From contig NZ_SJEE01000022.1 in NCBI RefSeq assembly GCF_006937785.1, forward strand, positions 1 to 64,000: a stretch of 64,000 nt of DNA. The letters are read 5' to 3'. The stretch comes from Pseudanabaena sp. UWO311. Lineage in GTDB: Bacteria > Cyanobacteriota > Cyanobacteriia > Pseudanabaenales > Pseudanabaenaceae. A model generated the notes under the pieces. The model ran no database searches and was not told the origin of the DNA. It saw only the letters and a list, made by a program, of their open reading frames with translations. Position numbers and translations under genes: made by a program. The first letter of the stretch is position 1. Every line of letters begins with the position of its first letter. This document shows, in pieces, positions 36,754 through 45,441 of this stretch.

Positions 36754-37626
36754 ATGCTAAGCGCTCCTGTAGGATACAAAACCCAATCCATTGACACCAG
36801 CATTGATGCAGAGATATATCTGTTTAGTCGGTTAAAAGCACTAACTCTAATTCAAAAAGCTGAAAGGGCAACCAGTTGGACAAAAGGATGCTTAGAACTT
36901 TGTTTAATTGGTCTTCAACAACGTTATCCAAAAGCAAGCTTAGAGGAATTGCGATATGAATTTGCTAAAGCTACATTAAAATCTAATTTTTCCGATCTTG
37001 TCTATCAAAATATTTCTGAATACGCTCAACCGCTTATGCTTACTGATCCAATTTCACTAGCGCTGGATATAGCCACTGTTTTTAATAATTTAGATATTCC
37101 CTATTTAGTCGGTGGCTCAGTTGCAAGTACATTGATGGGAGAGCCGAGAGCAACCGAAGATGTGGATATTGTTGCTGATTTAGAAATAGGAAAACTAATT
37201 CCACTACTGCAAGCTCTTCAACCGAGATTCTATGTGTCTGAAGATGCGGTTCGAGATGCAATTAGGTTTAAACGTTCTTTTAATCTTATTGATAATGACT
37301 CTCTGGGGAAAATAGATGTTTTTGTACTTAAAGATAATCCTTTTCCTCAAATTGAATTTCAACGTCGGCGATCGCAACTAGTTCGGCAAAACCCCGATCA
37401 AATGCTAGTCTTGCCCACTCCTGAAGATATCATTTTGCAAAAACTAGTCTGGTATCGGATGACTAAGAATGAATCACAGAGGCAATGGCGCGATGTTTTG
37501 GGTGTGCTAAAAATTCAGGGCGATCGCCTTGATTTTGATTATTTGCAAAAATGGTCTGGGGAGCTGAGTTTAAGTGATTTGCTGGAGACTGCTTGTACAG
37601 AGTCAGGAATAAAACTTTTCTTTTAA
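36754..37626 (+). CDS. nucleotidyltransferase-fold protein fused to an N-terminal helical domain (AbiEii-like)
   Basis: 290 residues. The C-terminal part has PYLVGGSVASTLMGEPRAT followed by EDVDIVADL, a polymerase-beta-type nucleotidyltransferase core with GGS and DxD, then LPTPEDIILQKLVWYR and RQWRDVLGVLKIQGDRLD. The N-terminal ~90 residues (ERATSWTKGCLELCLIGLQQRYP...) resemble a small protein that, as I remember, is usually encoded by a separate gene just upstream. Such pairs behave like AbiE-type toxin systems. Full-length and intact, standing alone. Confidence 0.72.
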   Translation: MLSAPVGYKTQSIDTSIDAEIYLFSRLKALTLIQKAERATSWTKGCLELCLIGLQQRYPKASLEELRYEFAKATLKSNFSDLVYQNISEYAQPLMLTDPISLALDIATVFNNLDIPYLVGGSVASTLMGEPRATEDVDIVADLEIGKLIPLLQALQPRFYVSEDAVRDAIRFKRSFNLIDNDSLGKIDVFVLKDNPFPQIEFQRRRSQLVRQNPDQMLVLPTPEDIILQKLVWYRMTKNESQRQWRDVLGVLKIQGDRLDFDYLQKWSGELSLSDLLETACTESGIKLFF

Positions 37627-37627
37627 G

Positions 37628-37660
37628 AAACAAAAGGAGCGTTTAGCGCTCCTTTTGTTT
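37628..37660. terminator. 14-bp hairpin between convergent genes
   Basis: AAACAAAAGGAGCG-tttag-CGCTCCTTTTGTTT. It directly follows the nucleotidyltransferase stop and ends at the stop codon of the ABC1 kinase gene; T- and A-rich flanks fit a bidirectional terminator. Confidence 0.8.
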
Positions 37661-39618
37661 TACCAACTACGACCATTTACAGGTCGTCTTAAACCAGAGC
37701 CAACTAGTTCTCGCTCTTCACCTTGAGGATTGCGAATAGAATTATTGACCAAATCCTGCTGCTGATCATCTTGATATTTCTTCTCGTCGCGTAATAACAC
37801 TTCACGCACTACTCTTACTAGCGATCGCTGAGCTAGTTTAGAGATTACATCACGTCCAATGGTGAGAGTCTGTCGCTTGCTGAGTATGCGGGTCGCTAAA
37901 GGCAAAATATCGAACGGTGCGATCGCCTTATCTTTTTGAAGAATTGTCCATAGTCTGGCAATATAACCCAAACTTGAAGGAGCCTCAGTTGTAGATATTG
38001 ATACTTTGACTTTAGGATCAATCACAATATCGCCAATTAGAGAAGAACGCAATCTTTCTGGTAAACGCTTGCTAGTCTCAACTTCAATACCTTTAACGAT
38101 TTCATCAATAATGCGATCGTGCATGAACTCACTGCGATCTGACAGTAAGAAATCAATGCCCTTGTCGAGAGTTCCATTCAAGTTATAGTCAGGGTTTTCT
38201 TGAGCATTGCTCAGCAAATTCTCTAGACGGTTCCAACGGAACTCACCATCGCGGAATAGTAAATCCTTCAGAGCCATACGTAATTCTGGGGCAGTGTCAT
38301 TTAGCAAACGATTTGCCACATAGGGATAGGCGACCGCTAAAACTTTAAAATTGGGATCGACGCTCAAAGCAATCCCTTCTAGAGTAACTAGCGATCTAAT
38401 GATCAGTGCATAATAGGCTGGTACTTGGAAAGGATAGTCATACATGATCTGCGAAAGTTGATCGGTCATGTCTTTGAAATCCATTTGAGTCAGGCTCTGA
38501 CCTTCAGGTGGATTAAAGACCTCCGATAGAGCAGGTACAATTCCTTCAAAGTCAATATCTTCTGTCAAAAATCCTAGACGCACATAGTCTTTAGATAAAG
38601 CCACAAAATCACGATTGACTAAATGCACGATCGCTTCGATTAGTCCAAAGCGCTGTTCAGCCGAAACTTGGCTCATCATCCCAAAGTCTAAATAGGCGAG
38701 TTTGCCATCACCCATTACTAATAAGTTGCCTGGATGAGGATCTGCATGAAAATAGCCATAATCAAGTAACTGACGCAGAGAGCACTGCACGCCAACTTCG
38801 ATGATGTGGCGGCTATCAAAGCCTGCTTCTTTTACTGCAAGCACATTAGTTAATTTGATGCCTTCAATCCATTCCATTGTCAATACCCGTTTAGCGGTAT
38901 ATTGCCAATAGATTTTGGGAACATAAACCTCGTCTAATCCTCCATAGTACTTAGCAAACTTCTCGGCATTTTGACCTTCAAAGGTGTAGTCCATTTCTTC
39001 AAAGATGCGACTAGCAAACTCATCAAGGATCGCTGCTAAATTTGTGCGAACGAATTTAAAGGTCTTTTTGAGCCATACGGAAATACCGCGCAGGATATAC
39101 ATGTCAAGGGCGATACCCGCAGCAATGTCAGGGCGCTGCACTTTGATAGCAACGAGTTCACCTGTTTTGAGCTTGCCTTTATAAACTTGCCCGAGGGAAG
39201 CAGCTGCGATCGGGTTGTCGGAGATCTCTGCATAAACTTCTAATGGATCGGCTCCCAGTGCATCACGAATAAATTGGAAGGCGATTTCATTAGGAAACGG
39301 TGGTAGCTGGTCTTGCAGTTCAGCGAGTTCATCCATGAACACAGGCGGCACGATGTCAGGACGAGTGGAAAGTGCTTGACCGATTTTGATAAATGCAGGG
39401 CCCAAACGGGTAAGCAGCTTACGCGATTCGATCGCTAATTTTTTTAATTCTTTTGCTGAAGCTTTAGCATTGAGGCGCAGTCTCAGAAACAACCAGATTA
39501 ATGGCACAAAAATCACTATGCACCGCCACCAGACTCGCAAAGGTTGGTTGCGATAGTAGTCTGCGATCGCATCGACATCATAACGATCTAACGCAAAGTC
39601 TTTTTTGGTTGCAGGCAT
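37660..39618 (-). CDS. ABC1/AarF/UbiB family atypical kinase
   Basis: 652 residues. The family signatures are all there: KIGQ at 78-81 (inhibitory KxGQ), Ala-rich loop AAASLGQVYKG from 138, Lys159, HADPHPGN at 291-298 and DFG at 311-313. A membrane-proximal hydrophobic stretch lies at about 31-46 (WRCIVIFVPLIWLFL). In cyanobacteria and plastids these proteins act in prenylquinone or thylakoid-lipid metabolism; the substrate is unknown. C-terminal ~150 residues are diverged. Confidence 0.9.
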   Translation of the reverse strand: MPATKKDFALDRYDVDAIADYYRNQPLRVWWRCIVIFVPLIWLFLRLRLNAKASAKELKKLAIESRKLLTRLGPAFIKIGQALSTRPDIVPPVFMDELAELQDQLPPFPNEIAFQFIRDALGADPLEVYAEISDNPIAAASLGQVYKGKLKTGELVAIKVQRPDIAAGIALDMYILRGISVWLKKTFKFVRTNLAAILDEFASRIFEEMDYTFEGQNAEKFAKYYGGLDEVYVPKIYWQYTAKRVLTMEWIEGIKLTNVLAVKEAGFDSRHIIEVGVQCSLRQLLDYGYFHADPHPGNLLVMGDGKLAYLDFGMMSQVSAEQRFGLIEAIVHLVNRDFVALSKDYVRLGFLTEDIDFEGIVPALSEVFNPPEGQSLTQMDFKDMTDQLSQIMYDYPFQVPAYYALIIRSLVTLEGIALSVDPNFKVLAVAYPYVANRLLNDTAPELRMALKDLLFRDGEFRWNRLENLLSNAQENPDYNLNGTLDKGIDFLLSDRSEFMHDRIIDEIVKGIEVETSKRLPERLRSSLIGDIVIDPKVKVSISTTEAPSSLGYIARLWTILQKDKAIAPFDILPLATRILSKRQTLTIGRDVISKLAQRSLVRVVREVLLRDEKKYQDDQQQDLVNNSIRNPQGEERELVGSGLRRPVNGRSW

Positions 39619-39724
39619 AGGATTTTTGGAGACTCATCTTGTAGACTTTAGTTTACATATTATTTTAACAATTTGTAACAAAATTCGGGATAGCTCTCTA
39701 GACTTATGTTTGCAATATTTTCCT

Positions 39725-39775
39725 AGAATATAAAACCCAAATAAAATCGCCTCTTTTATTTGGGTTTTATATTCT
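39725..39775. repeat. perfect 22-bp hairpin in a divergent promoter region
   Basis: AGAATATAAAACCCAAATAA plus AA pairs with its inverse around TCGCCTC. Then comes AACTATCTCTTGAATTGCTATA, similar to the right end of the repeat at 18156-18270. It lies between the divergent ABC1 kinase and 39870 genes. Confidence 0.75.
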
Positions 39776-39869
39776 AACTATCTCTTGAATTGCTATAGGA
39801 TTATCTTAAATTTTAGGTATTCCAAGGTATGCAGTAGAATGAAACATAGTTTTTTATTCATTTGCTGCT

Positions 39870-40229
39870 ATGAGTCAACCCGATAACCTAGAAGAACGCT
39901 TTCGTGAGCTAGAGCGCGAAGTGATGGGCAATAAACAACAAGCAAGTGGTCAAACTCACGACCCCAACAAACGTGCTGAGCCAGAACGTATTGCTATTGG
40001 TCAGAGCGTTGATGCAGCTAAAACTGGATTAGGCAGCCTGATTGCTTGGGTCAATAGCCTAACTGGAGCAACCAAAGTCGCTGCGATAGTAGTAATCGGC
40101 TTGGTTTCCTTTACAATCCTGAGTTTTATCTTTAAACTAGTTGCAGCTGCGATTTCCATCGGCATTATGGCGCTAGTCGGATTTATTTTATATAAAGTAT
40201 TCTTTGAGCCAAGTCCAACTAATTCATAA
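39870..40229 (+). CDS. small hypothetical membrane protein
   Basis: 119 residues. A charged N-terminus (LEERFRELEREVMG, a short helix) is followed by an Ala/Gly region and two closely spaced hydrophobic segments (VAAIVVIGLVSFTILSFIF and VAAAISIGIMALVGFILY). No family recognised. It could be a thylakoid-associated CAAD-like protein, but this is not supported by a motif. Followed by a hairpin and a second small gene on the same strand. Confidence 0.65.
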   Translation: MSQPDNLEERFRELEREVMGNKQQASGQTHDPNKRAEPERIAIGQSVDAAKTGLGSLIAWVNSLTGATKVAAIVVIGLVSFTILSFIFKLVAAAISIGIMALVGFILYKVFFEPSPTNS

Positions 40230-40233
40230 TAAT

Positions 40234-40268
40234 TAAGAATGTGCGGCGCTTTGCGCCGCACATTCTTA
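40234..40268. terminator. 16-bp GC-rich hairpin
   Basis: TAAGAATGTGCGGCGC-TTT-GCGCCGCACATTCTTA, perfect, four bp after the small membrane protein gene and 35 bp before the next start. Terminator or hairpin-family member. Confidence 0.75.
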
Positions 40269-40302
40269 ACCTTCCAAACCATGCCCATCAGGACTAAATC
40301 CT

Positions 40303-40647
40303 ATGACTATTTCTCGAGCATCTAGAAGACCAATCCAGCCGAAGTTACGTTCGATGCCACTGCGTAAAACGCCTTCAGCGTTATATATTCAGATGCATCA
40401 ACTCGCCAATGAAAAAGAGCGTCTGCAAGAAGAATTAGTGCGAGTATGCGATCGCCAGCAACAAATAGTAAATCGCCTTGCTGAACTTGATCGCAACCTC
40501 GCTCAACTAGATCTTGACGTTGAGAATAGTGCTGTAAATGCTGAGATGACTGAAGCGCAATTTGTGAATAAGATTAAAGCCAAGCCTACTGAGAGAATTC
40601 AAACAACTCATGGGACAACCTACGAAAGTATGACTATTGAATATTAG
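40303..40647 (+). CDS. coiled-coil protein, possibly GvpV-like
   Basis: 114 residues. A basic N-terminus with PKLRSMPLRKT is followed by a clear coiled coil at about 30-75 (MHQLANEKERLQEELVRVC, then QQIVNRLAELDRNLAQLD). The RSMP...LANEKERLQ pattern reminds me of the small gas-vesicle protein GvpV, but no other gas-vesicle gene is in the window, so this is weak. It may simply be an uncharacterised structural protein. Confidence 0.6.
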   Translation: MTISRASRRPIQPKLRSMPLRKTPSALYIQMHQLANEKERLQEELVRVCDRQQQIVNRLAELDRNLAQLDLDVENSAVNAEMTEAQFVNKIKAKPTERIQTTHGTTYESMTIEY

Positions 40648-40757
40648 TATTTCATCACAACCCTTATTTTTTATTTTTTTTGTATTTTGAGAGCTAATTT
40701 CTATAAGAGAAGTCTAGTGCTAAGGAATGAGAGGCTCAAGGAATTGGCAAAACAATA

Positions 40758-41939
40758 ATGAGTAATTCTTCTAAACTTTTATCTTTCTCAATTTTAATTT
40801 GCGCCTCAATGAGTAGCATATCTCCTGCATTGAGAGCAGAAGATATGCAGGACAAGAAAGGGACATATCAAGAACAAAACAATCAGGTCAATCTTCTCGG
40901 TATTAAAGATAGCTCAAACATCTTGCCACTTCAAGAGATTGAAAAATCACTAAATAGAAGCCAAGATAGAATTTTAGCATTACCTAGTAGATTGAATCCT
41001 AGTTTGCAAACACCCGAACCAGAGATAATTCCTGTTCAAGAATTCATTTCGCCTCCTAAACTGGAGTCAGTAATGACTGATTATGCTGTCCTTGATAGCA
41101 TGACGACAAATTTCCAAGGTGATGATGATAAAATCGGACAAGTCAACCAGATTTTTGAACCTACTTGGAAATGGCGGTTTAAAGATGGAACTGTTATTAG
41201 CTTTCAGACAGGCTTTAATTCATTTAAATTAGCTGGAAAAGAGTCTATATACAATGTCCCGATACAGTTCGGAGTTGCAAAAAGAATTGGACCAGTGAAT
41301 CTTGATGTGCGAGGGGGAATTGATATCTTTAATCGCGTACCAACCACAGCAAATATAGAAGTGAATGCTAATCTATCAGTTTTTGACGGAGTGACTTTGT
41401 TTGGATTTTTTGAACAAAAGCCTTATAAGTCAAACGTAAATACCATCGAAAACCAAATCAAGATTCGCAGATTTGGACCTAATGTTTATTGGCAAATTGA
41501 TCCCTATACTACTTTATTCTCTTTGTATAGATGGGGTGATTATAGCGATGGCAACACGGATCAACAGTCTTTCAGTCGGTTAGAGCGGAAATGGGGACAG
41601 TTTGCGATCGCTGCTAATTTATTTACTTGGTTTTACGAACGAGAATCTGCACCCAATACTTATTTTTCACCAAGAGATTTTCTAGTCTATACAGGTGAAC
41701 TATCGTGGCAAGGGGATATATTTAATTTTTTAAATTGTCGGGTAGCATTAAATGCTGGAGAACAGAGAGGAGCAGGTAATTTTTCGCCTGCAAATAGTTA
41801 CCAAGCTAAGTGTACTGCAAAGATTTCCCCAAACATTGAGGCGGATTTGGGATATGCACATAGCAATGTCCGCAAGCCAGATACAGGACTTAGCTCTAAT
41901 AGCGAGTCAGTATCGGGGCAGGTCAGAATGAAATTTTAG
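40758..41939 (+). CDS. outer-membrane beta-barrel protein, BcsC-C-like (copy A)
   Basis: 393 residues: a signal peptide to about residue 27 (SPALRA), ~90 residues of linker, then a beta-barrel with alternating strands ending in RMKF, the C-terminal aromatic expected for BAM-assembled barrels. NTYFSPRDFLVYTGELSWQGDI resembles the signature region of the BcsC C-terminal (cellulose export) barrel. A paralogue with near-identical stretches (FSLYRWGDYxDGNTDQQSFS) lies at 46720-47910. Export channel for a polysaccharide is inferred from similarity and context. Confidence 0.65.
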   Translation: MSNSSKLLSFSILICASMSSISPALRAEDMQDKKGTYQEQNNQVNLLGIKDSSNILPLQEIEKSLNRSQDRILALPSRLNPSLQTPEPEIIPVQEFISPPKLESVMTDYAVLDSMTTNFQGDDDKIGQVNQIFEPTWKWRFKDGTVISFQTGFNSFKLAGKESIYNVPIQFGVAKRIGPVNLDVRGGIDIFNRVPTTANIEVNANLSVFDGVTLFGFFEQKPYKSNVNTIENQIKIRRFGPNVYWQIDPYTTLFSLYRWGDYSDGNTDQQSFSRLERKWGQFAIAANLFTWFYERESAPNTYFSPRDFLVYTGELSWQGDIFNFLNCRVALNAGEQRGAGNFSPANSYQAKCTAKISPNIEADLGYAHSNVRKPDTGLSSNSESVSGQVRMKF

Positions 41940-42310
41940 ACAAGATAAAATAGTGGAAATAAACAAAAAAAAAGGGGGGGGTAGTAAGCAAAAATGCTGA
42001 CGCAATTTATCAATATTAAGGGAATAGTATTAATTGACTAAGCTATTTCTTTAATAATAAGCCCACTAATTCTGACGCAAGCTAGCCAATTGCAACAGAA
42101 CTTATACCAAAGCACAAAATGGCGTAGACATTTTGTGCTTTTAAACCCCTTACTGGATTTGGTTTTTAATTTACAAAAGTGTCGTCACACTTTTGTGAAT
42201 TGGTATTACACAAGAAAATGTATTGTAAAGGCAATTCATGTCTTGCCTATACATTGCGATGCAGATTTTGCGTAAGTTCTATAAGAATCATTTTGTAATA
42301 AAGAACAAAT
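41940..42310. other. intergenic region with homopolymer tract and dispersed repeat
   Basis: Just after the barrel gene there is an A9-G8 homopolymer junction (about 41966-41983), then A+T-rich sequence and the dispersed repeat 42104-42206. No gene is seen. Confidence 0.6.
42104..42206. repeat. dispersed repeat, copy 2 (ATACCAA...TTGGTAT)
   Basis: Hairpin around AAGCACAAAATG/CATTTTGTGCTT, then ...CCCTTACTGGATTTGGTTTTTAA and a second hairpin AAAGTGT/ACACTTT, ending TTGGTATTAC. Same order and length as 18277-18380, with changes in one hairpin arm (A to G) matched in the other (T to C), i.e. compensatory. Confidence 0.75.
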
Positions 42311-42928
42311 ATGAATGACAAAAAGATCAAAGAACAATATGAGTTGGGGGCAAGAGAGTTTGTTGGCATAAATTTAGTAGGAGTAGACTTGTCTAACACT
42401 TGTTTGAATGAGATAAATTTATCTGGATCGAATCTTATGGGCGCAAAGCTCAATAACGTTGAATTTTGCAAAGCCAACCTGTCAGGAGTTCAGTTGATTG
42501 CAGCTTCTGCGATCCAATCCAATTTTAAGGAGACCGATTTCAGTAAAGCCGATTTGAGCGGAGCTACTTTTGTAGACTCAAATCTGGTAGAATCAAACCT
42601 CAGTGAAGCAACTTTGGTAGGCATTAATTTAAGTATGTCAAACCTTAGCAAGGCTGACTTAACTAAAGTCAATTTAAAGGGATGCTCACTTCTGCTTGGA
42701 ACCATTTTGGTTGGAGCTAATCTAAGTGGAGCTAATTTGAGTGGAGTTGTTTTAAGCGGCAGTAATTTGACTGGGGCGAACCTTAATGGAGCTAATTTAA
42801 GTGAAGCCAACTTAAATGGAGCCAATCTTAGCGAGGCAAATCTGAGTGATGCAAATTTACGTGGAGCCAAATTGGATAACACTAATTTTCAAGGAGCTAA
42901 TCTAACTGGTACGAAAGGACTAGATTAG
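42311..42928 (+). CDS. pentapeptide repeat protein
   Basis: 205 residues, from about residue 20 onward almost entirely A(N/D)L-x-x pentapeptides (SGANLSGVVLSGSNL, NGANLSEANL and so on), which fold into a right-handed beta-helix. No signal peptide or membrane segment, so probably cytoplasmic. Pentapeptide proteins are very common in cyanobacteria and mostly of unknown function; some mimic DNA. It lies at the head of the polysaccharide gene run, 78 bp before opgC, and may or may not belong to it. Confidence 0.88.
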   Translation: MNDKKIKEQYELGAREFVGINLVGVDLSNTCLNEINLSGSNLMGAKLNNVEFCKANLSGVQLIAASAIQSNFKETDFSKADLSGATFVDSNLVESNLSEATLVGINLSMSNLSKADLTKVNLKGCSLLLGTILVGANLSGANLSGVVLSGSNLTGANLNGANLSEANLNGANLSEANLSDANLRGAKLDNTNFQGANLTGTKGLD

Positions 42929-43006
42929 TCGGAACTTTGAGGATATAGAAACTCATCTTTATTAAATTTGCATCTCTAAATAACCAATTATTATTTCTTG
43001 ATTCCT

Positions 43007-44158
43007 ATGCTTAATTTACCTAAAACACCTTTTGACTTCCTTCGTGTTCCTTGGCGCTATGATCCAACGATGGATGAAAAGCGTGATTTTCGCCTTGATT
43101 TTTTACGGGGAATTGCGATCGTCTTTATGGTCGTAAACCATTTAGAGAGTAATTCTTATTTCAATAATGTGACACAGGGGCATATCTATGCCAGCGCTGC
43201 CGAAGGGTTTGTATTCCTCTCAGGTTTTGTACTGGGAATGGTTACTTTAAAGCGGATTAGCAAATTGGGCTTGACAGAAGCCATGAAAAAACTAGTAGAG
43301 CGATCGCTAGTTCTCTATGTGACCAGCTTTACACTGATGGCAGTTTTAGGATTATTAAGCATTATTGCTCCAGGTTGGACATTGCCATGTTTTGAGCAAG
43401 CTCCAGGCGCTTGGTGGCAAATTTTATTGGCGGCGGCAACTTTCCATTTAGCTCCTCCAGTAATCGATATTTTGCAGCTCTATGTGCTCTGTTTACTTGC
43501 TTCTCCAGTCATGTTTTGGTTGCTGAGACGAGGTTTCTGGATGCCGCTTCTGGCTATATCTTGGTCATTGTGGGGACTAAATCAGTTTCATCCCCATGTA
43601 TTTAGTTTTCATCCTATTGATCGCGATCATCCTTACTTCACCTTTGCCACTTGGCAACTGCTCTATGTGCATGGTCTGACAATGGGCTATCACAAAGAAT
43701 CTGTGGGCAAGATTTGGAATCGGATTCCTAAAATTCCATTTTTATTAGCGATGGGAGCGATCGCTATTGGGGCGATCGTGGCGGCTCAATATGATTTGCA
43801 GCTAGGCACTTGGCCAACCAAAGTTAACGATCGCGCATTATGGCTAAACCTCACTGATCGCAGTATCAACGGGCCAGTTCGCCTAGTAACGCTCGTAGCA
43901 TTATTCTCATTGCTATTTTCATTCATCGATGCTTGTTGGCAACCACTCTATAAAACCCTAGGAAATTTACTAGTTCCTTTAGGGCAAAACTCTCTTTACA
44001 TCTACACTACACATGTTCCCGTAACCGTGATTTGGTTTCTAGTTCCTGGACTTGTTCAAGGCAGTGCTTGGCTAACGACATTATTACAGGCGATCGCGAT
44101 CGCGGGTTTCTGGTTTGCTGTGAAATATAAAGTCCTATTCAATGTTATCCCTCGCTAA
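43007..44158 (+). CDS. OpgC-family membrane acyltransferase
   Basis: 383 residues from ATG 43007 (a TTG at 42998 would add three). About ten membrane segments. RDFRLDFLRGIAIVFMVVNH is the OpgC/acyltransferase-3-like N-terminal motif, with the conserved Asp/Arg and NH; SAAEGFVFLSGFVLG and LGQNSLYIYTTHVP follow. OpgC succinylates osmoregulated periplasmic glucans; here it may acylate the polysaccharide made by the downstream GT2. Two bp separate it from the DUF3131 gene. Confidence 0.85.
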   Translation: MLNLPKTPFDFLRVPWRYDPTMDEKRDFRLDFLRGIAIVFMVVNHLESNSYFNNVTQGHIYASAAEGFVFLSGFVLGMVTLKRISKLGLTEAMKKLVERSLVLYVTSFTLMAVLGLLSIIAPGWTLPCFEQAPGAWWQILLAAATFHLAPPVIDILQLYVLCLLASPVMFWLLRRGFWMPLLAISWSLWGLNQFHPHVFSFHPIDRDHPYFTFATWQLLYVHGLTMGYHKESVGKIWNRIPKIPFLLAMGAIAIGAIVAAQYDLQLGTWPTKVNDRALWLNLTDRSINGPVRLVTLVALFSLLFSFIDACWQPLYKTLGNLLVPLGQNSLYIYTTHVPVTVIWFLVPGLVQGSAWLTTLLQAIAIAGFWFAVKYKVLFNVIPR

Positions 44159-44160
44159 TC

Positions 44161-45441
44161 ATGAAAGTTTTATCTTCTCAAGGTCAACGTTTTTGGTCTT
44201 TCATTCTCTGTGGCTTTATTTTTCTGGCAGCTTGGGGAACTCACCAAATTATACTTTGGCATCAAAGCACAGCCGTACCTAAACCTGTAGTGCATCGTAT
44301 TCCCTTAAGCGAAGAAGATCGCCAACTGGCTCGAAGTGCATGGCGCTATTTTGAACTAAATCGCCAACCGACAGGGTTAGTCTCCTCAGCCGCATTTTTT
44401 CCTGCAACCACAATGTGGGATGTCGGCAGTCAGTTTGCTGGCATGACGGCTGCCCGTGAATTAGGATTGCTACCTGCCGATGAATTTGATCGTTGGATGG
44501 CTCAGTCTTTGGAGGCTCTAGCTAAAATAAAACTCTACAACAACGAACTTCCGAATAAAGCCTACAATGCTGCGACGCTTCAACCTGTTAACTATGGCAA
44601 ACTCGATACTTATCAGGAAATTGGCTTTTCAGCTTTAGATATGGGGCGATTGGGAATGTGGTTTGATATAATCTCTGCTCGCTATCCTCAGCATGCCAGT
44701 GCCATCAAAACAGTAACGTCCCAATGGAATCTCACTCGCTTAAGTAAGCAGGGACAACTGATGGGTACTGATGCACGTAATGGCAAAGAAGAATGGCAAC
44801 AGGAAGGAAGACTTGGCTATGAACAATATGGAGCTTACGGTTTAGCAAAATTAGGGCTTCAGCCAACAGTATCCCTAAATCCAAATACAGAAATGACTAC
44901 CTTTGATATTCTGGGTGTTGCTGTTCCTGTCGATCGCCGTACTACCTATCACAATTACGTGACCAGCGAGCCTTATGTTTTAGACGGACTAGAAAGTGGC
45001 TTTAAGGCATTGCCCGCCGAGTTTGCGGCTCGTATATTGCAAGTGCAGCAACGACGTTATTGGGCAACCAATCAGCTAACTGCTTGGTCAGAAGATAATC
45101 TTGATCGCGCTCCTTGGTTTGTCTATAACAACATCTTTGTCGATGGTCAGCCATGGAAAACTCTCGACTCCTCAGGTAAAGATGCTTCTGCTTTTCGTGG
45201 TAGCAGCACTAAGGCTGCGGTCGGATGGAATATGCTATTTCGTACTAGCTATACTGAGCGAGTTTATAAAGGGATGCGCTGGCTAGCTGATCCAGAGCGT
45301 GGCGTATTTGCTGGATACTACGAAGAAAGCCAAGAACCAAATCGAGCGCTTACGATAAATACCAATGGCATCATTTTAGAAGCATTACTATATAGTCACG
45401 TCGGTAAACCATTGGAGGAATGGGCTCATGCACCTCGTTAA
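44161..45441 (+). CDS. DUF3131 protein, single domain (membrane-anchored)
   Basis: 426 residues: N-terminal anchor at about 10-30 (SFILCGFIFLAAWGTHQII), then one DUF3131 domain: AWRYFELNRQPTGLV, LPNKAYN, GFSALDMGRLGMWFDI, QQEGRLGYEQYGAYGL, SEDNLDRAPWFVYNNIFVDG, TKAAVGWNMLF and NTNGIILEALLYS. The fold is expected to be an alpha/alpha-barrel like glycoamylases; the catalytic activity is unproven. Periplasmic location inferred. The next gene starts within its last codons (14-bp overlap). Confidence 0.85.
   Translation: MKVLSSQGQRFWSFILCGFIFLAAWGTHQIILWHQSTAVPKPVVHRIPLSEEDRQLARSAWRYFELNRQPTGLVSSAAFFPATTMWDVGSQFAGMTAARELGLLPADEFDRWMAQSLEALAKIKLYNNELPNKAYNAATLQPVNYGKLDTYQEIGFSALDMGRLGMWFDIISARYPQHASAIKTVTSQWNLTRLSKQGQLMGTDARNGKEEWQQEGRLGYEQYGAYGLAKLGLQPTVSLNPNTEMTTFDILGVAVPVDRRTTYHNYVTSEPYVLDGLESGFKALPAEFAARILQVQQRRYWATNQLTAWSEDNLDRAPWFVYNNIFVDGQPWKTLDSSGKDASAFRGSSTKAAVGWNMLFRTSYTERVYKGMRWLADPERGVFAGYYEESQEPNRALTINTNGIILEALLYSHVGKPLEEWAHAPR

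Noticed and set aside
42090-42275. Plus-strand 61-codon frame
   Set aside because: It consists largely of the dispersed repeat 42104-42206.
42360-42920. 15-bp periodicity
   Set aside because: It is the coding imprint of pentapeptide repeats; the antisense frame 42490-42882 is a mirror artefact of it.
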